64,000 nt of DNA. Origin: Psychrobacter sp. M13. GTDB taxonomy: Bacteria; Pseudomonadota; Gammaproteobacteria; Pseudomonadales; Moraxellaceae. This document shows, in pieces, positions 56,159 to 64,000 of the stretch. The first letter of the stretch is position 1. Each line of letters opens with the position of its first letter. The DNA lies in contig NZ_CP132194.1 of the NCBI RefSeq assembly GCF_030718935.1, positions 2,046,001-2,110,000 of the forward strand, read 5' to 3'. The position numbers were made by a program, and so were the translations under genes. The notes under the pieces were generated by a model. It made no database searches. It was not told where the DNA came from and worked only from the letters and a program-made list of their open reading frames with translations.

Positions 56159-56947
56159 TTAATGATACTGTGCTAGTAACTTTACAAAGTTTTTTGCAGT
56201 TAACTCGCCAACCTCTTCACTACTACAGTCATATATGTCAGCTAAGTAGGCGGCAACATACGGCACGTAGGCTGGCTCATTAGGTCGTCCACGCTTAGGT
56301 ACTGGCGCAAGATAAGGGCTGTCGGTCTCAATCAGTATTCTATCTTTTGGCATGTTTCGCGCGGCATCTTGAATATTGGTAGCACTTTTAAAGCTAACAA
56401 TACCTGAGAATGAGATATAAAAGCCCAAATCCAGAGCTCGCTTTGCCGTCTCCCAATCCTCAGTAAAACAGTGAATAATGCCATGCTCAGCGCCTTCTGC
56501 TTTTAGGATATCGATGGTGTCTTCTTTGGCATCACGCATATGCACAATAAGGGGCTTTTTAAGCGCTTGACTGGCGTGTATGTGACGCACTAAGCTATCT
56601 TGCTGCGCCCGCTTGTTCTCAGTTGACCAGTAATAATCCAGCCCTGTCTCGCCTATCGCCCACACCTTATCACTACTCGCGGTTTTAACGAGACGCTCAA
56701 CTGTAGCAGATTGCAACAGTGCTATATCCTCACAAGGATGAATACCAACGCTCATGCCAAGATCTAAGCTCTCATCGCTATAAGTGCTAATAATACCAGC
56801 AATCTCATCGTACTCTGCAAAGTCGCACATGATCGCCATCGCGCGTGTGACATTAGCCTCTTTCATAGCGGCAATAGCGCCTGCTAGCTGTCCGTCGTAT
56901 TTTTCTAAATTTAGGCGATTAAGATGGCAGTGACTATCAGTAAACAT
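56159..56947 (-). CDS. tatD: TatD-family metal-dependent DNase
   Basis: The 262-residue protein is a TIM-barrel hydrolase with metal ligands in FTDSHCHLN near the start, IGETGLDYYW near 100, VHMRDAKEDT near 135, HCFTED near 160 and IETDSPYLAPVPKRGRPN near 210. The set matches TatD/YcfH-type enzymes, which remove 3' ends of DNA and are linked to oxidative DNA damage. The exact paralogue (tatD, ycfH or yjjV) cannot be decided from sequence alone. Confidence 0.92.
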   Translation of the reverse strand: MFTDSHCHLNRLNLEKYDGQLAGAIAAMKEANVTRAMAIMCDFAEYDEIAGIISTYSDESLDLGMSVGIHPCEDIALLQSATVERLVKTASSDKVWAIGETGLDYYWSTENKRAQQDSLVRHIHASQALKKPLIVHMRDAKEDTIDILKAEGAEHGIIHCFTEDWETAKRALDLGFYISFSGIVSFKSATNIQDAARNMPKDRILIETDSPYLAPVPKRGRPNEPAYVPYVAAYLADIYDCSSEEVGELTAKNFVKLLAQYH

Positions 56948-57134
56948 AAATATTCTCGTATTGGTATTTTATCAAAACTTTCAGTATTAAACTTATTCAT
57001 TAATAATATTGCTTTGATAACGTTGTTTTTCAAGGGCAGCTACATAATCGTGTCTAGTAGTATATAAGCACATTTAATATATGGTTTAATAGCTGTTTTT
57101 GTTCCCATTTAATCATCGCAACGTTATAAAAACT

Positions 57135-58973
57135 TTAATGCAAAGGCACCACGCGCATGACCTCCTCCATCGTCGTCAGCCCCTCGCTAATGCGCTTAGC
57201 GCCTGACAAGCGTAACGGCTGTACGCCATCACGATACGCTTGCTGCTGTAAGCTGTCCAAATTAGCATCGGCTGCCACTAGCTTTTTGAGCTCATTAGTC
57301 AATGGCATAATCTCGTACAAGCCGATACGCCCTTGATAACCAGTATGACGGCAATGCTCACAGCCTTTAGCACTGAATATCTGCGTAGGCAGTGGCGCGC
57401 GCCAAGGTTGTACTAGCTCCGCCCATTGAATCGCAATCTCGCTATCGGCTTTGATCTGAGTTGCTTGCTTACAGTACGGACACAGTGTACGGATTAAGCG
57501 CTGCGCCATCACCCCAAGTATCGTCGCTGAGGTCAAAAAAGGCTGTACCCCTAGATCATGCAAGCGCGTGAGCGAGCTTGGCGCATCATTCGTATGCAAG
57601 GTTGATAGCACCAAATGCCCAGTCAGTGAGGCTTGCACTGCCATATTGGCGGTCTCATTATCTCGTATCTCACCGACCATGATAATGTCGGGATCTTGAC
57701 GCATAAGCGAGCGAATAGCATCCGCGAAGTGTAGATCAATCGCAGGATTGACTTGCATCTGATTAAAGGTCGGCTCGATCATCTCAATCGGATCTTCGAT
57801 GGTACAAACATTGACCTGTTCCGTCGCCAGTTGCTTGAGCGTACTATAAAGCGTCGTGGTCTTCCCTGAGCCCGTTGGTCCCGTCACTAAGATAATACCG
57901 TTAGGATGCGCGGTCAGCTCATGCCAGCTCTCAAGCTGCTTGCCTGATAGTCCTAATTGAGCAAACGTACGTACTAAGACTTCAGGGTCAAATACTCGCA
58001 TGACCAGCTTTTCGCCGAAAGCAGTCGGCATAGTAGACAGACGCAGCTCGGTCTCAAGACCCTTATGCGTGCGCGTCTTGAGGCGACCATCTTGCGGTTT
58101 GCGCTTTTCTGCGACATTAAGACGACCTAAGATTTTGATACGCGAGGTCACCGCGACCATAATCGCGAGCGGCATCTCATACACCGTATGCAAGACACCA
58201 TCGATCCGAAAGCGCACTTTGCCCGTCTCGCGGCGCGGCTCTAAATGTATGTCGCTGGCACGCTGCTCAAAGGCATATTGCAATAACCAGTCAACGACTC
58301 TGACGATATGCTGATCATTAGCATCAGGATTATTATTATCGCCCAACTGCAATAGTGCTTCGACATTAGTGACGTCAGCGGCTGCCCTTTTATGCACACT
58401 GTTCGCGCCAGCAATCGCTTGGGTGACTTGATAAAACTCTTGACGATAGCGCCCGATCTGATCAGGACTGATATAGACGGTACGAGTAGTCTTTGACTTG
58501 ATGACTTTGCTCATATTGAGATGCCAGTCATTATAAAAAGGCTGATCCGTACCGATGACTACTTCTGTATCAGTCACCTCTATGGGCAAGATATGTTGGG
58601 TACGCGCGTACTCAAATGACATCAGCTTAGTGACCGCTGGCACATCTGTCTTTAATGGATCGATTCGCACGAATGGCATATTGGCCTTTGCCGCCAGCCA
58701 TTGGTTCAGCCATAGCAAAGTCAGTCTATTTTTCTTGTTTTCTGTATTACCGCCACCCTGAGCGCTTGGTTCGGTATTAGCAATCTGAGCACTGCCTGCA
58801 TTATGCGCATTGGGCAAATTAAACTCGCTAATGGTAATGAGCGGGTGCTGCGCTTTGTCACGGCGGCTGGTCATCACCAGGTTGTAGGCGCGCTGATCGA
58901 TTACTCTATCGGCTAGGAGCTCATCGAGGCACCAACGTAGATCTATCACTATTGAGTACTGTGGGGTTGACAT
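57135..58973 (-). CDS. gspE: Type II secretion ATPase GspE
   Basis: The 612-residue protein drives pseudopilus assembly. Visible marks are the N1/N2 domain, Walker A GPTGSGKTTTLYST near residue 366, the Asp box, Walker B IRSLMRQDPDIIMVGEIRD near 425, His box LSTLHTNDAPSS near 455, and the tetracysteine zinc motif CPYCKQA...GCEHCRHTGYQGR near 500-545. Nearly 100 residues of N-terminal sequence contain an unusual Ala/Asn-rich insertion (SAQIANTEPSAQGGGNTENK). It is 2 kb from gspHIJK, interrupted by tatD and a TetR gene. A pilB identity is less likely because of this context. Confidence 0.9.
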   Translation of the reverse strand: MSTPQYSIVIDLRWCLDELLADRVIDQRAYNLVMTSRRDKAQHPLITISEFNLPNAHNAGSAQIANTEPSAQGGGNTENKKNRLTLLWLNQWLAAKANMPFVRIDPLKTDVPAVTKLMSFEYARTQHILPIEVTDTEVVIGTDQPFYNDWHLNMSKVIKSKTTRTVYISPDQIGRYRQEFYQVTQAIAGANSVHKRAAADVTNVEALLQLGDNNNPDANDQHIVRVVDWLLQYAFEQRASDIHLEPRRETGKVRFRIDGVLHTVYEMPLAIMVAVTSRIKILGRLNVAEKRKPQDGRLKTRTHKGLETELRLSTMPTAFGEKLVMRVFDPEVLVRTFAQLGLSGKQLESWHELTAHPNGIILVTGPTGSGKTTTLYSTLKQLATEQVNVCTIEDPIEMIEPTFNQMQVNPAIDLHFADAIRSLMRQDPDIIMVGEIRDNETANMAVQASLTGHLVLSTLHTNDAPSSLTRLHDLGVQPFLTSATILGVMAQRLIRTLCPYCKQATQIKADSEIAIQWAELVQPWRAPLPTQIFSAKGCEHCRHTGYQGRIGLYEIMPLTNELKKLVAADANLDSLQQQAYRDGVQPLRLSGAKRISEGLTTMEEVMRVVPLH

Positions 58974-59068
58974 ATTTTTCTTCTTTTTAGACGAATATTA
59001 GATAAGTAGCGTGAGTGCTAAGCCACGGAATAAAAAAATTATAATGGTGCGTAAAAACCACTCTATCA

Positions 59069-59899
59069 TCAGACTTTTGTAATCAAAGTAATTTGCAGCT
59101 CACCAAGTGTGATCTGCGAAAAGCTCACATCGACTGACTTATAACGCATAACAAAGCAGCTATTTAATTCATCACGTCGATAGGCAGGCCTAGGATCTTG
59201 GGCAATTAAAGCTTTTATATAATTCATATCTGCTGCAATCAATTGCTGCTGTACTTCATTTACAGTAGCAGTGAGCGTAGGTGTCGCTTTTTCATCCAGC
59301 GAGTCGCTATTCATCATTTTCTCAAATTGATCTTGTGCTATATCAGTCACTTTTACTACTAATAGTTTTGGCTCAGTAGGCGCAAATCCGCTAATGGCTT
59401 CATTATAAGCATCGCTATAAGCGACATAAGGCTTGATATCAATAATCGGCGTGCCATCGATCATATCAGCACCACTAATCATTAATAGCACTCGATTCTC
59501 TACAACTTCGATACGCTCAAGCTTAACGACCGACAATCCTAAATTTGAGGGACGGTACATACTACGACTGGCAAACACCCCTATTTTTTGATTACCACCC
59601 AGCCTTGGCGGTCGCACCTGCGCGCGAAAGGTAGATGCAGCGCTTGACTGAGCTTGAGCATTTGAGGCATGTTTAGGCTTAAAATTATGGTGAAACTGCC
59701 AACTGAGCCAGATATGGCTAAAAGCTTCTAAACCGTCAAAAGCCGCTGGATTATCATAAGGCGCTATCATCTCAATCACGCTCGACAGCGCTACTAAATT
59801 AGGCTGACGCGGCGCTCCGAATTTTTGTGATAGCGGCGCACGGTGATAGCCTATAATCGGCGTGGTATGCTCAAGCGCATGGCTTTTTATAGTGCTCAT
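59069..59899 (-). CDS. trmO: tRNA (N6-threonylcarbamoyladenosine37-N6)-methyltransferase TrmO
   Basis: The TsaA-like fold is seen in PIIGYHRAPLSQKFGAPRQP at the N-terminus, then FSHIWLSWQFH and RPPRLGGNQKIGVFASRSMYRPSNLGLS near residue 120. This set is the TrmO/TsaA beta-barrel. It methylates t6A37 of some tRNAs (mainly tRNA-Thr(GGU)) to m6t6A. The start 59899 gives 276 residues; TTG 59938 is an alternative. Ends close to the convergent region with gspE. Confidence 0.92.
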   Translation of the reverse strand: MSTIKSHALEHTTPIIGYHRAPLSQKFGAPRQPNLVALSSVIEMIAPYDNPAAFDGLEAFSHIWLSWQFHHNFKPKHASNAQAQSSAASTFRAQVRPPRLGGNQKIGVFASRSMYRPSNLGLSVVKLERIEVVENRVLLMISGADMIDGTPIIDIKPYVAYSDAYNEAISGFAPTEPKLLVVKVTDIAQDQFEKMMNSDSLDEKATPTLTATVNEVQQQLIAADMNYIKALIAQDPRPAYRRDELNSCFVMRYKSVDVSFSQITLGELQITLITKV

Positions 59900-60296
59900 C
59901 TTCTCATACTCAATGCTTGATACATAAGACCTTTCCAATGTTGAAAATATAAATCCAAAACAACTTCTAGACTATAGCTAATAATTTACTAACGATATTC
60001 TATTTTATCATGGCAATAGCCATTGCTTAGGCGGATTTTTACTTTAAAGTTTGTTATTATACTCAGCAATAATTATTGAGGATAACGGGCGTCTACTATC
60101 AGCGTCTACCATTTTAGATGCATAAAAATAATGACTTTAAAGCAATAAATTTTTAATACGTAGCATTGCATTTATTATAAAAGTAGCTGGCAGTGTACCT
60201 ACTAGTCAACTTACCAAACCCTATAATAGTGGTAAAATATCCCTTTATAATTATTCATATATATTTATCTATCAAAACAATATCAACGAGGACTTT

Positions 60297-61070
60297 ATGT
60301 CAAAACTGCGCACCGAAACGGTTACCGAAGTTCATCACTGGAACGACGCTCTATTCACTATTAAGACCACTCGTGACGATGGTCTGCGCTTTCGTAATGG
60401 CGAGTTTGCGATGATCGGTATTGTCGTTGATGGTAAGCCGTTATTGCGTGCTTATTCGATTGCCAGTCCTAACTATGAAGACCATTTGGAATTCTTTTCG
60501 ATTAAAGTACCTGATGGCCCACTCACCTCACGCCTGCAACATATCAAGGTCGGTGATGAGCTACTGGTCAGCAAAAAACCGACGGGAACCTTAGTACTCG
60601 ATGATCTATTACCGGGCAAAAATCTCTATATGCTAGCGACAGGGACAGGACTTGCGCCATTTTTAGCCTTGGCTCGTGATCCTGAAGTGTATGAGCGTTT
60701 TGAAAAGATTATTTTGGTACATGGTGTCCGTAATGTTGCTGATTTGGCCTATCGTGAGATGTTCGAAAAAGAGCTCGCTGATGACGAAATATTTGGCGAA
60801 TGGTATCGTGAAAAATTCATCTATTATCCAACGACCACGCGCGACGACTCCAAGTACACAGGTCGCATTACTGATCTTATGGAATCAGGTAAGCTGTTCG
60901 AAGATGTTGGTTTGCCGCAGATGAATAAGGACGATGATCGCGTGCTAATCTGTGGCAGTATGCCGTTTAACGCTGATGTCGCCAAAATCTTAGATGGCTT
61001 TGGTTTGACCGTCTCACCGCGTATGGGCGTACAAGCGGATTACGTGATTGAGCGTGCCTTTGTTGGTTAG
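60297..61070 (+). CDS. fpr: Ferredoxin-NADP+ reductase
   Basis: The 257-residue flavoprotein matches bacterial Fpr. FAD-binding RAYSIASPNYEDHLEFFSIKV near 55 and NADPH-binding GTGLAPFLALARD near 113 are visible, plus the C-terminal GVQADYVIERAFVG. CGAGGA precedes the ATG. It supplies reduced ferredoxin or flavodoxin for Fe-S and oxidative-stress reactions. It is monocistronic, about 150 bases upstream of the tRNA gene. Confidence 0.95.
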   Translation: MSKLRTETVTEVHHWNDALFTIKTTRDDGLRFRNGEFAMIGIVVDGKPLLRAYSIASPNYEDHLEFFSIKVPDGPLTSRLQHIKVGDELLVSKKPTGTLVLDDLLPGKNLYMLATGTGLAPFLALARDPEVYERFEKIILVHGVRNVADLAYREMFEKELADDEIFGEWYREKFIYYPTTTRDDSKYTGRITDLMESGKLFEDVGLPQMNKDDDRVLICGSMPFNADVAKILDGFGLTVSPRMGVQADYVIERAFVG

Positions 61071-61218
61071 GAATTGGTTGAGGGCTGGCTAAGTCAGCAG
61101 TTGGTTTGATTAGCCTTTGATTTATTAAAGCTGGTTTTGATAAAAACAACTTGACGGCTAAAAATAGGCTGCTATAATACGCACCCTACACAGCAGGATA
61201 TTACTGCTAACCCTACAT

Positions 61219-61303
61219 GCCGGTGTGGTGGAATGGTAGACACGACGGATTCAAAATCCGTTGCCTATAAAGCGTGTCGGTTCAAGTCCGACCACCGGTA
61301 CCA
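61219..61303 (+). tRNA. tRNA-Leu (anticodon CAA)
   Basis: The 85-base tRNA has acceptor arm GCCGGTG/CACCGGT, with a G-T pair at the first position. The anticodon stem is ACGGA/TCCGT with loop TTCAAAA (anticodon CAA), followed by a long variable arm typical of class II leucine tRNAs. The T-arm is GTCGG-TTCAAGT-CCGAC, and CCA is encoded. A terminator follows. Confidence 0.97.
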
Positions 61304-61311
61304 TATAAAAG

Positions 61312-61346
61312 AAAATACCGCTAGCATCTAAGCTTAGCGGTATTTT
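61312..61346 (+). terminator. Terminator after tRNA-Leu
   Basis: AAAATACCGCTA pairs with TAGCGGTATTTT around an 11-base loop, ending in T residues, nine bases after the tRNA. Confidence 0.92.
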
Positions 61347-61387
61347 TTTGTCTGGCAGTTTTAGTTATCTACATAAAATTGCTAAAT

Positions 61388-62065
61388 CTACTCTACGTCA
61401 TCTAATAGCTTGTTCAACACCTCAATGATGTCGTCACCTATTATGCTGTCTTCTATATAGCTGACCAGCTCACGTACCGTGGTCATATCCACCGCGCGAA
61501 TACCAAAGCCTGCTAGCTGTTTATTGATAGTCGCTAAGCTCATGGCATCTAGCGTGTCCTCTTGCACCAGCCAATACATCTGCTCAAGCAAGGTATCTGT
61601 TTGCGCTAAAGTAGAATAACCATCGCCTTGGATAAATAAATTAAAATGATAATCTAGGGCAACATCACTGATATAAAAAGTACGCACACAATCTAAAGTA
61701 TAAGCTGGTGGCGCTGCACCCTCTTCGTCTTTGTAGTCCTCTGCCAGCGTCTCTGCTACTAACTCGCCTAGTATCTGGTAGTCGCCTACTTTTACTTTAT
61801 GGTTATAAATAATGCAATAATCGGCTATGGCTTCAAAGATAATCGCGCTAACATCCAAGGTATTATTATCGATATCATAAAAGGCTTTTAGGGCAGGTAA
61901 AAACTCTGCGAGCTTGTCATCAGGGACTGGAATCAAAAACTGCTGTTCATATATTTTGACCATGTCATCAGGAGTATAGGTATTGGCGCTATTGGTTTCG
62001 TTTCTGCCCGTGGGCTTTAGAGGAATAAAATTAAAAGGGTTATTAGCGGTATTATCAGTGGTCAT
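61388..62065 (-). CDS. Hypothetical acidic protein
   Basis: The 225-residue protein is acidic with an Asn/Thr-rich N-terminal region and no signal peptide or membrane helix. Predicted helices dominate after residue 45. I do not recognise a family. It stands alone between the tRNA terminator and the next small gene, read from the minus strand. Confidence 0.7.
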   Translation of the reverse strand: MTTDNTANNPFNFIPLKPTGRNETNSANTYTPDDMVKIYEQQFLIPVPDDKLAEFLPALKAFYDIDNNTLDVSAIIFEAIADYCIIYNHKVKVGDYQILGELVAETLAEDYKDEEGAAPPAYTLDCVRTFYISDVALDYHFNLFIQGDGYSTLAQTDTLLEQMYWLVQEDTLDAMSLATINKQLAGFGIRAVDMTTVRELVSYIEDSIIGDDIIEVLNKLLDDVE

Positions 62066-62159
62066 GCAGGACAGCCTTTTCGATTCAGAGTAGAGATATT
62101 TAACCGCTATTATCGCTTATTCAGTGGCTTTTTGATATGGTCTGACTGATGTTTCACTG

Positions 62160-62327
62160 ATGTTTTACCGGCCTATTATACTAAAAGCGCTTGCCTCAAA
62201 AGACAGTATCAATAAAGTGCCGCTTCGCAAATTCAAAGATGCAATGAAGCTGACAACTTTAGCGCATCTACAACGAGCAGACGAGTTTGATGACATTACA
62301 CAGGTGTATGAAAGCGCTTTAGCGTAA
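62160..62327 (+). CDS. Small open frame, possibly a remnant
   Basis: ATG 62160 to TAA 62325-62327 encodes 55 residues, beginning MFYRPIILKALASKDSI and ending TQVYESALA. It has no obvious ribosome site. The composition is protein-like (regular alternation of hydrophobic and charged residues). It may be a short gene, a gene fragment, or chance. It fills most of the otherwise empty 62066-62361 gap. Confidence 0.3.
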   Translation: MFYRPIILKALASKDSINKVPLRKFKDAMKLTTLAHLQRADEFDDITQVYESALA

Positions 62328-62361
62328 GTGTGACAAGACAATAGTGACCTAATGTTCGATA

Positions 62362-62628
62362 TTAACAGGGCTCATAAGTGCACAGATTTTTCTCACTCTT
62401 TGTGAGAGCGACTATCTTAATAGGAACAGCAAATGACCATGCCATACCCGCTGTGCAGTAAAAAACCCCATCATGAAAAGACTCAATCCTCGCTGTAAAA
62501 TCATTATCATCATGACCCATCATAGCCTCTTCATCACTATTATCAGATACCGCGCACCATATCTTATTGGCACCTTTAGCGAGCATATCACGTGCCAAAT
62601 CACTACCTTCAAAAATAGTATCATTCAT
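62362..62628 (-). CDS. Hypothetical small protein
   Basis: The 88-residue protein has ATG preceded by a good ribosome site (AGAGGAGATAGTC on the minus strand). It is acidic, with GHDDNDFTARIESFHDGVFYCTAGM and two later cysteines near the C-terminus. No family recognised. The strong ribosome site supports that it is real. Confidence 0.6.
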   Translation of the reverse strand: MNDTIFEGSDLARDMLAKGANKIWCAVSDNSDEEAMMGHDDNDFTARIESFHDGVFYCTAGMAWSFAVPIKIVALTKSEKNLCTYEPC

Positions 62629-62875
62629 GACTATCTCCTCTAATTATACGACTTCTGTTGATCGTTAATCTTTAAATCAAACAACCTATAATTAGTGTAG
62701 TCTTTTATTAAACTTTTGTAATAGGGATCACTCATTATTCATGACAGACGGTACGATAAACACGACAGATGACACAGATACTTAACTAACTCACGCTTCT
62801 CAATTTACTAAAATTACAAGACATTAATATAAGTAGTTTTTAGATAAATTTGTGATGAGATATAAAAACTAGTTG

Positions 62876-63622
62876 TCATACTTTATTCTGAGCAATCCAA
62901 CTTTGCATCTGCTCAATCTCTGGCTGCTGGGCATCGATAACCGCTTGTGCTAACTTACGCATCTCTTTATCTTTACCATATTTTAGCTGCACCTCTGCCA
63001 TATCGACTGCGCCAATGTGATGAGGTAGCATGCCACGAGCAAAGGCCATATCAGGATTAGGATCGGCAATACCGAGCATCATCTCCCCATGCATCGCATC
63101 CATGCCTTGCGCGTAGGCTTGCTGCATCATTTCAGTATCAGTAGTAGGTTCGCTAGTATCAGGATGACTCGCTATCCACGTTTGCATCTGCTCAATCTCA
63201 GCCTGTTGCGCATCAACAATGTCTTGTGCCAGCTTAAGCATTTCTGCATCTGCACCATATTTTAGCTGTACTTTTGCCATATCGACTGCGCCGATATGAT
63301 GACCGAGCATCCCTTGGGCAAAGGCGGTATCAGGATCGTTATAGCTCATGCCTTTCATCATCTCTTCATGCATCATGGTCATCGAGGCGGTATAGTCTTT
63401 GAGCATAGTGCTCATATTAGCTTCATCTGCTGGCATCATATTCATATTGTCGCCACTCATATCGTGACCGGCATGCGGATCTGCAGCGCTAGTTTCGGTT
63501 ATGGCATCTCCCTCTTCTATTGGTGCGACCGTGTCGTTAGTAGGCTGGCAAGCACTAATCAACAAAGCGGTGCCGATACTGGCTGTGATAAAACTTAAAC
63601 GTGATTTTTTAATAATTGTCAT
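62876..63622 (-). CDS. Lipoprotein with two tandem DUF305 domains
   Basis: The start at 63622 (MTIIKKSRLS) gives 248 residues; a second ATG at 63637 would add five. The lipobox is LLISACQPT. A Met/His/Asp-rich linker follows (HAGHDMSGDNMNMMPADEAN). Two copies of the DUF305 domain are nearly identical: GMLGHHIGAVDMAKVQLKYG and GMLPHHIGAVDMAEVQLKYG, each with the paired-His and Met metal-binding pattern. DUF305 proteins are usually linked to copper and other metals. The neighbouring DUF411 gene supports copper handling. Confidence 0.9.
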   Translation of the reverse strand: MTIIKKSRLSFITASIGTALLISACQPTNDTVAPIEEGDAITETSAADPHAGHDMSGDNMNMMPADEANMSTMLKDYTASMTMMHEEMMKGMSYNDPDTAFAQGMLGHHIGAVDMAKVQLKYGADAEMLKLAQDIVDAQQAEIEQMQTWIASHPDTSEPTTDTEMMQQAYAQGMDAMHGEMMLGIADPNPDMAFARGMLPHHIGAVDMAEVQLKYGKDKEMRKLAQAVIDAQQPEIEQMQSWIAQNKV

Positions 63623-63754
63623 GTTATTAACGCTCATAGGTTACTTTTAATGTAGATAGGTTAAATAAAAACTGATAAATCCGCAAAGATTTATCAGTTT
63701 GATAATCATTATTTTAATAAGCATTGCTTTAATAATTATTGCTATTGGATAGCG

Positions 63755-64000
63755 CTATAATTGCTGCTCAGTTGTCTCGATATTCGCGTAGACTTCGCTG
63801 CTACCATCTTTATTGATTTGCATGATTTGATACGGATCAAACTTATCTTGATATTCCATACCTGGACTACCCATAGGCATACCAGGAACGGCTAGACCGA
63901 GCGCTTGAGCAGGAGGATTGGCCAAGAACTGCGCCATATATTTGGCAGGGACATGACCTTCAAATACATAGCCATCGGTGGTGATCGCAGTATGACAAGA
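63755..64000 (-). CDS. DUF411 family protein, N-terminus cut off by window edge
   Basis: The reading frame continues past the right edge; the visible 81 codons include SCHTAITTDGYVFEGHVPA and GLAVPGMPMGSPGME, the conserved SCHT and PGMPxGSPGME motifs of DUF411. Family members are small copper- or arsenic-linked exported proteins that lie near copper-resistance genes. The ATG at 63937 is internal. Adjacent to the DUF305 gene on the same strand, 130 bases away. Confidence 0.9.
   Translation of the reverse strand, partial: SCHTAITTDGYVFEGHVPAKYMAQFLANPPAQALGLAVPGMPMGSPGMEYQDKFDPYQIMQINKDGSSEVYANIETTEQQL

Overview
The window looks like chromosomal DNA of a gammaproteobacterium of the Moraxellaceae, most likely Psychrobacter. 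This rests on the moderate GC content, the protein sequences (CarB, GreA, YchF, a class of lipoproteins ending in a 'CQP' lipobox) and the gene content; no rRNA or marker comparison was possible. There is no prophage, complete insertion sequence or CRISPR array. The only structural RNA I recognise with confidence is one tRNA-Leu(CAA); a second, strongly structured RNA candidate lies in the RNA-repair locus.

Layout. 1-1.9 kb: a HAD phosphatase (cut by the window edge), a gamma-carbonic-anhydrase-like hexapeptide protein and a PAP2 phosphatase. 2.1-9.5 kb: carA and carB, split by an Mrr-type restriction endonuclease and a lipoprotein gene, with a 24-base copy of the start of carB stranded between them; then greA. 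9.6-14.4 kb: a DUF11-like secreted protein, a radical-SAM/DUF4130 DNA-metabolism pair and a glycosyltransferase. 14.5-32.7 kb: a large amine and dicarboxylate catabolic region. Agmatine is converted to putrescine (aguA, aguB), putrescine is degraded through gamma-glutamylated intermediates (puuA, puuB, an aldehyde dehydrogenase, puuD, with a PuuR-like regulator) to GABA, then gabT/gabD, and a glutarate branch (gcdG, gcdH). Two IclR regulators sit divergent to gabD and gcdH, each with a compound palindrome in the intergenic region. Together these could take putrescine to succinate and cadaverine or 5-aminovalerate to crotonyl-CoA.

34.7-44.1 kb: an RNA-repair locus. A sigma-54 activator (RtcR) is divergent from rtcB, which has a textbook -24/-12 promoter. 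Downstream are a hypothetical gene, a SUKH (SMI1/KNR4) gene, a DIP1984-family gene, a hypothetical gene and rtcA. The locus is broken by two reverse-strand envelope-protein genes, and a 22-codon copy of the start of the DIP1984 gene lies before them. Between DIP1984 and the next gene is a roughly 180-base segment whose ends pair in an 11-bp plus 6-bp stem with an 8-base 5' bulge. That architecture recalls bacterial Y RNAs, which are known partners of RtcBA systems.

44.2-64 kb: mostly housekeeping and envelope genes: an FMN-binding glutamate-synthase-like protein, a phosphodiester glycosidase, YchF, a His-rich MliC-like lipoprotein, dGTPase, two TetR regulators, type II secretion genes gspHIJK and gspE, TatD, TrmO, ferredoxin-NADP reductase, tRNA-Leu, and a probable metal-handling pair (DUF305, DUF411) at the right edge.

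The most noteworthy points are the structured RNA candidate in the rtc locus, and the repeated pattern in which accessory genes are followed by a truncated copy of the next core gene's 5' end (carB and DIP1984). That pattern fits homology-facilitated illegitimate recombination during DNA uptake.
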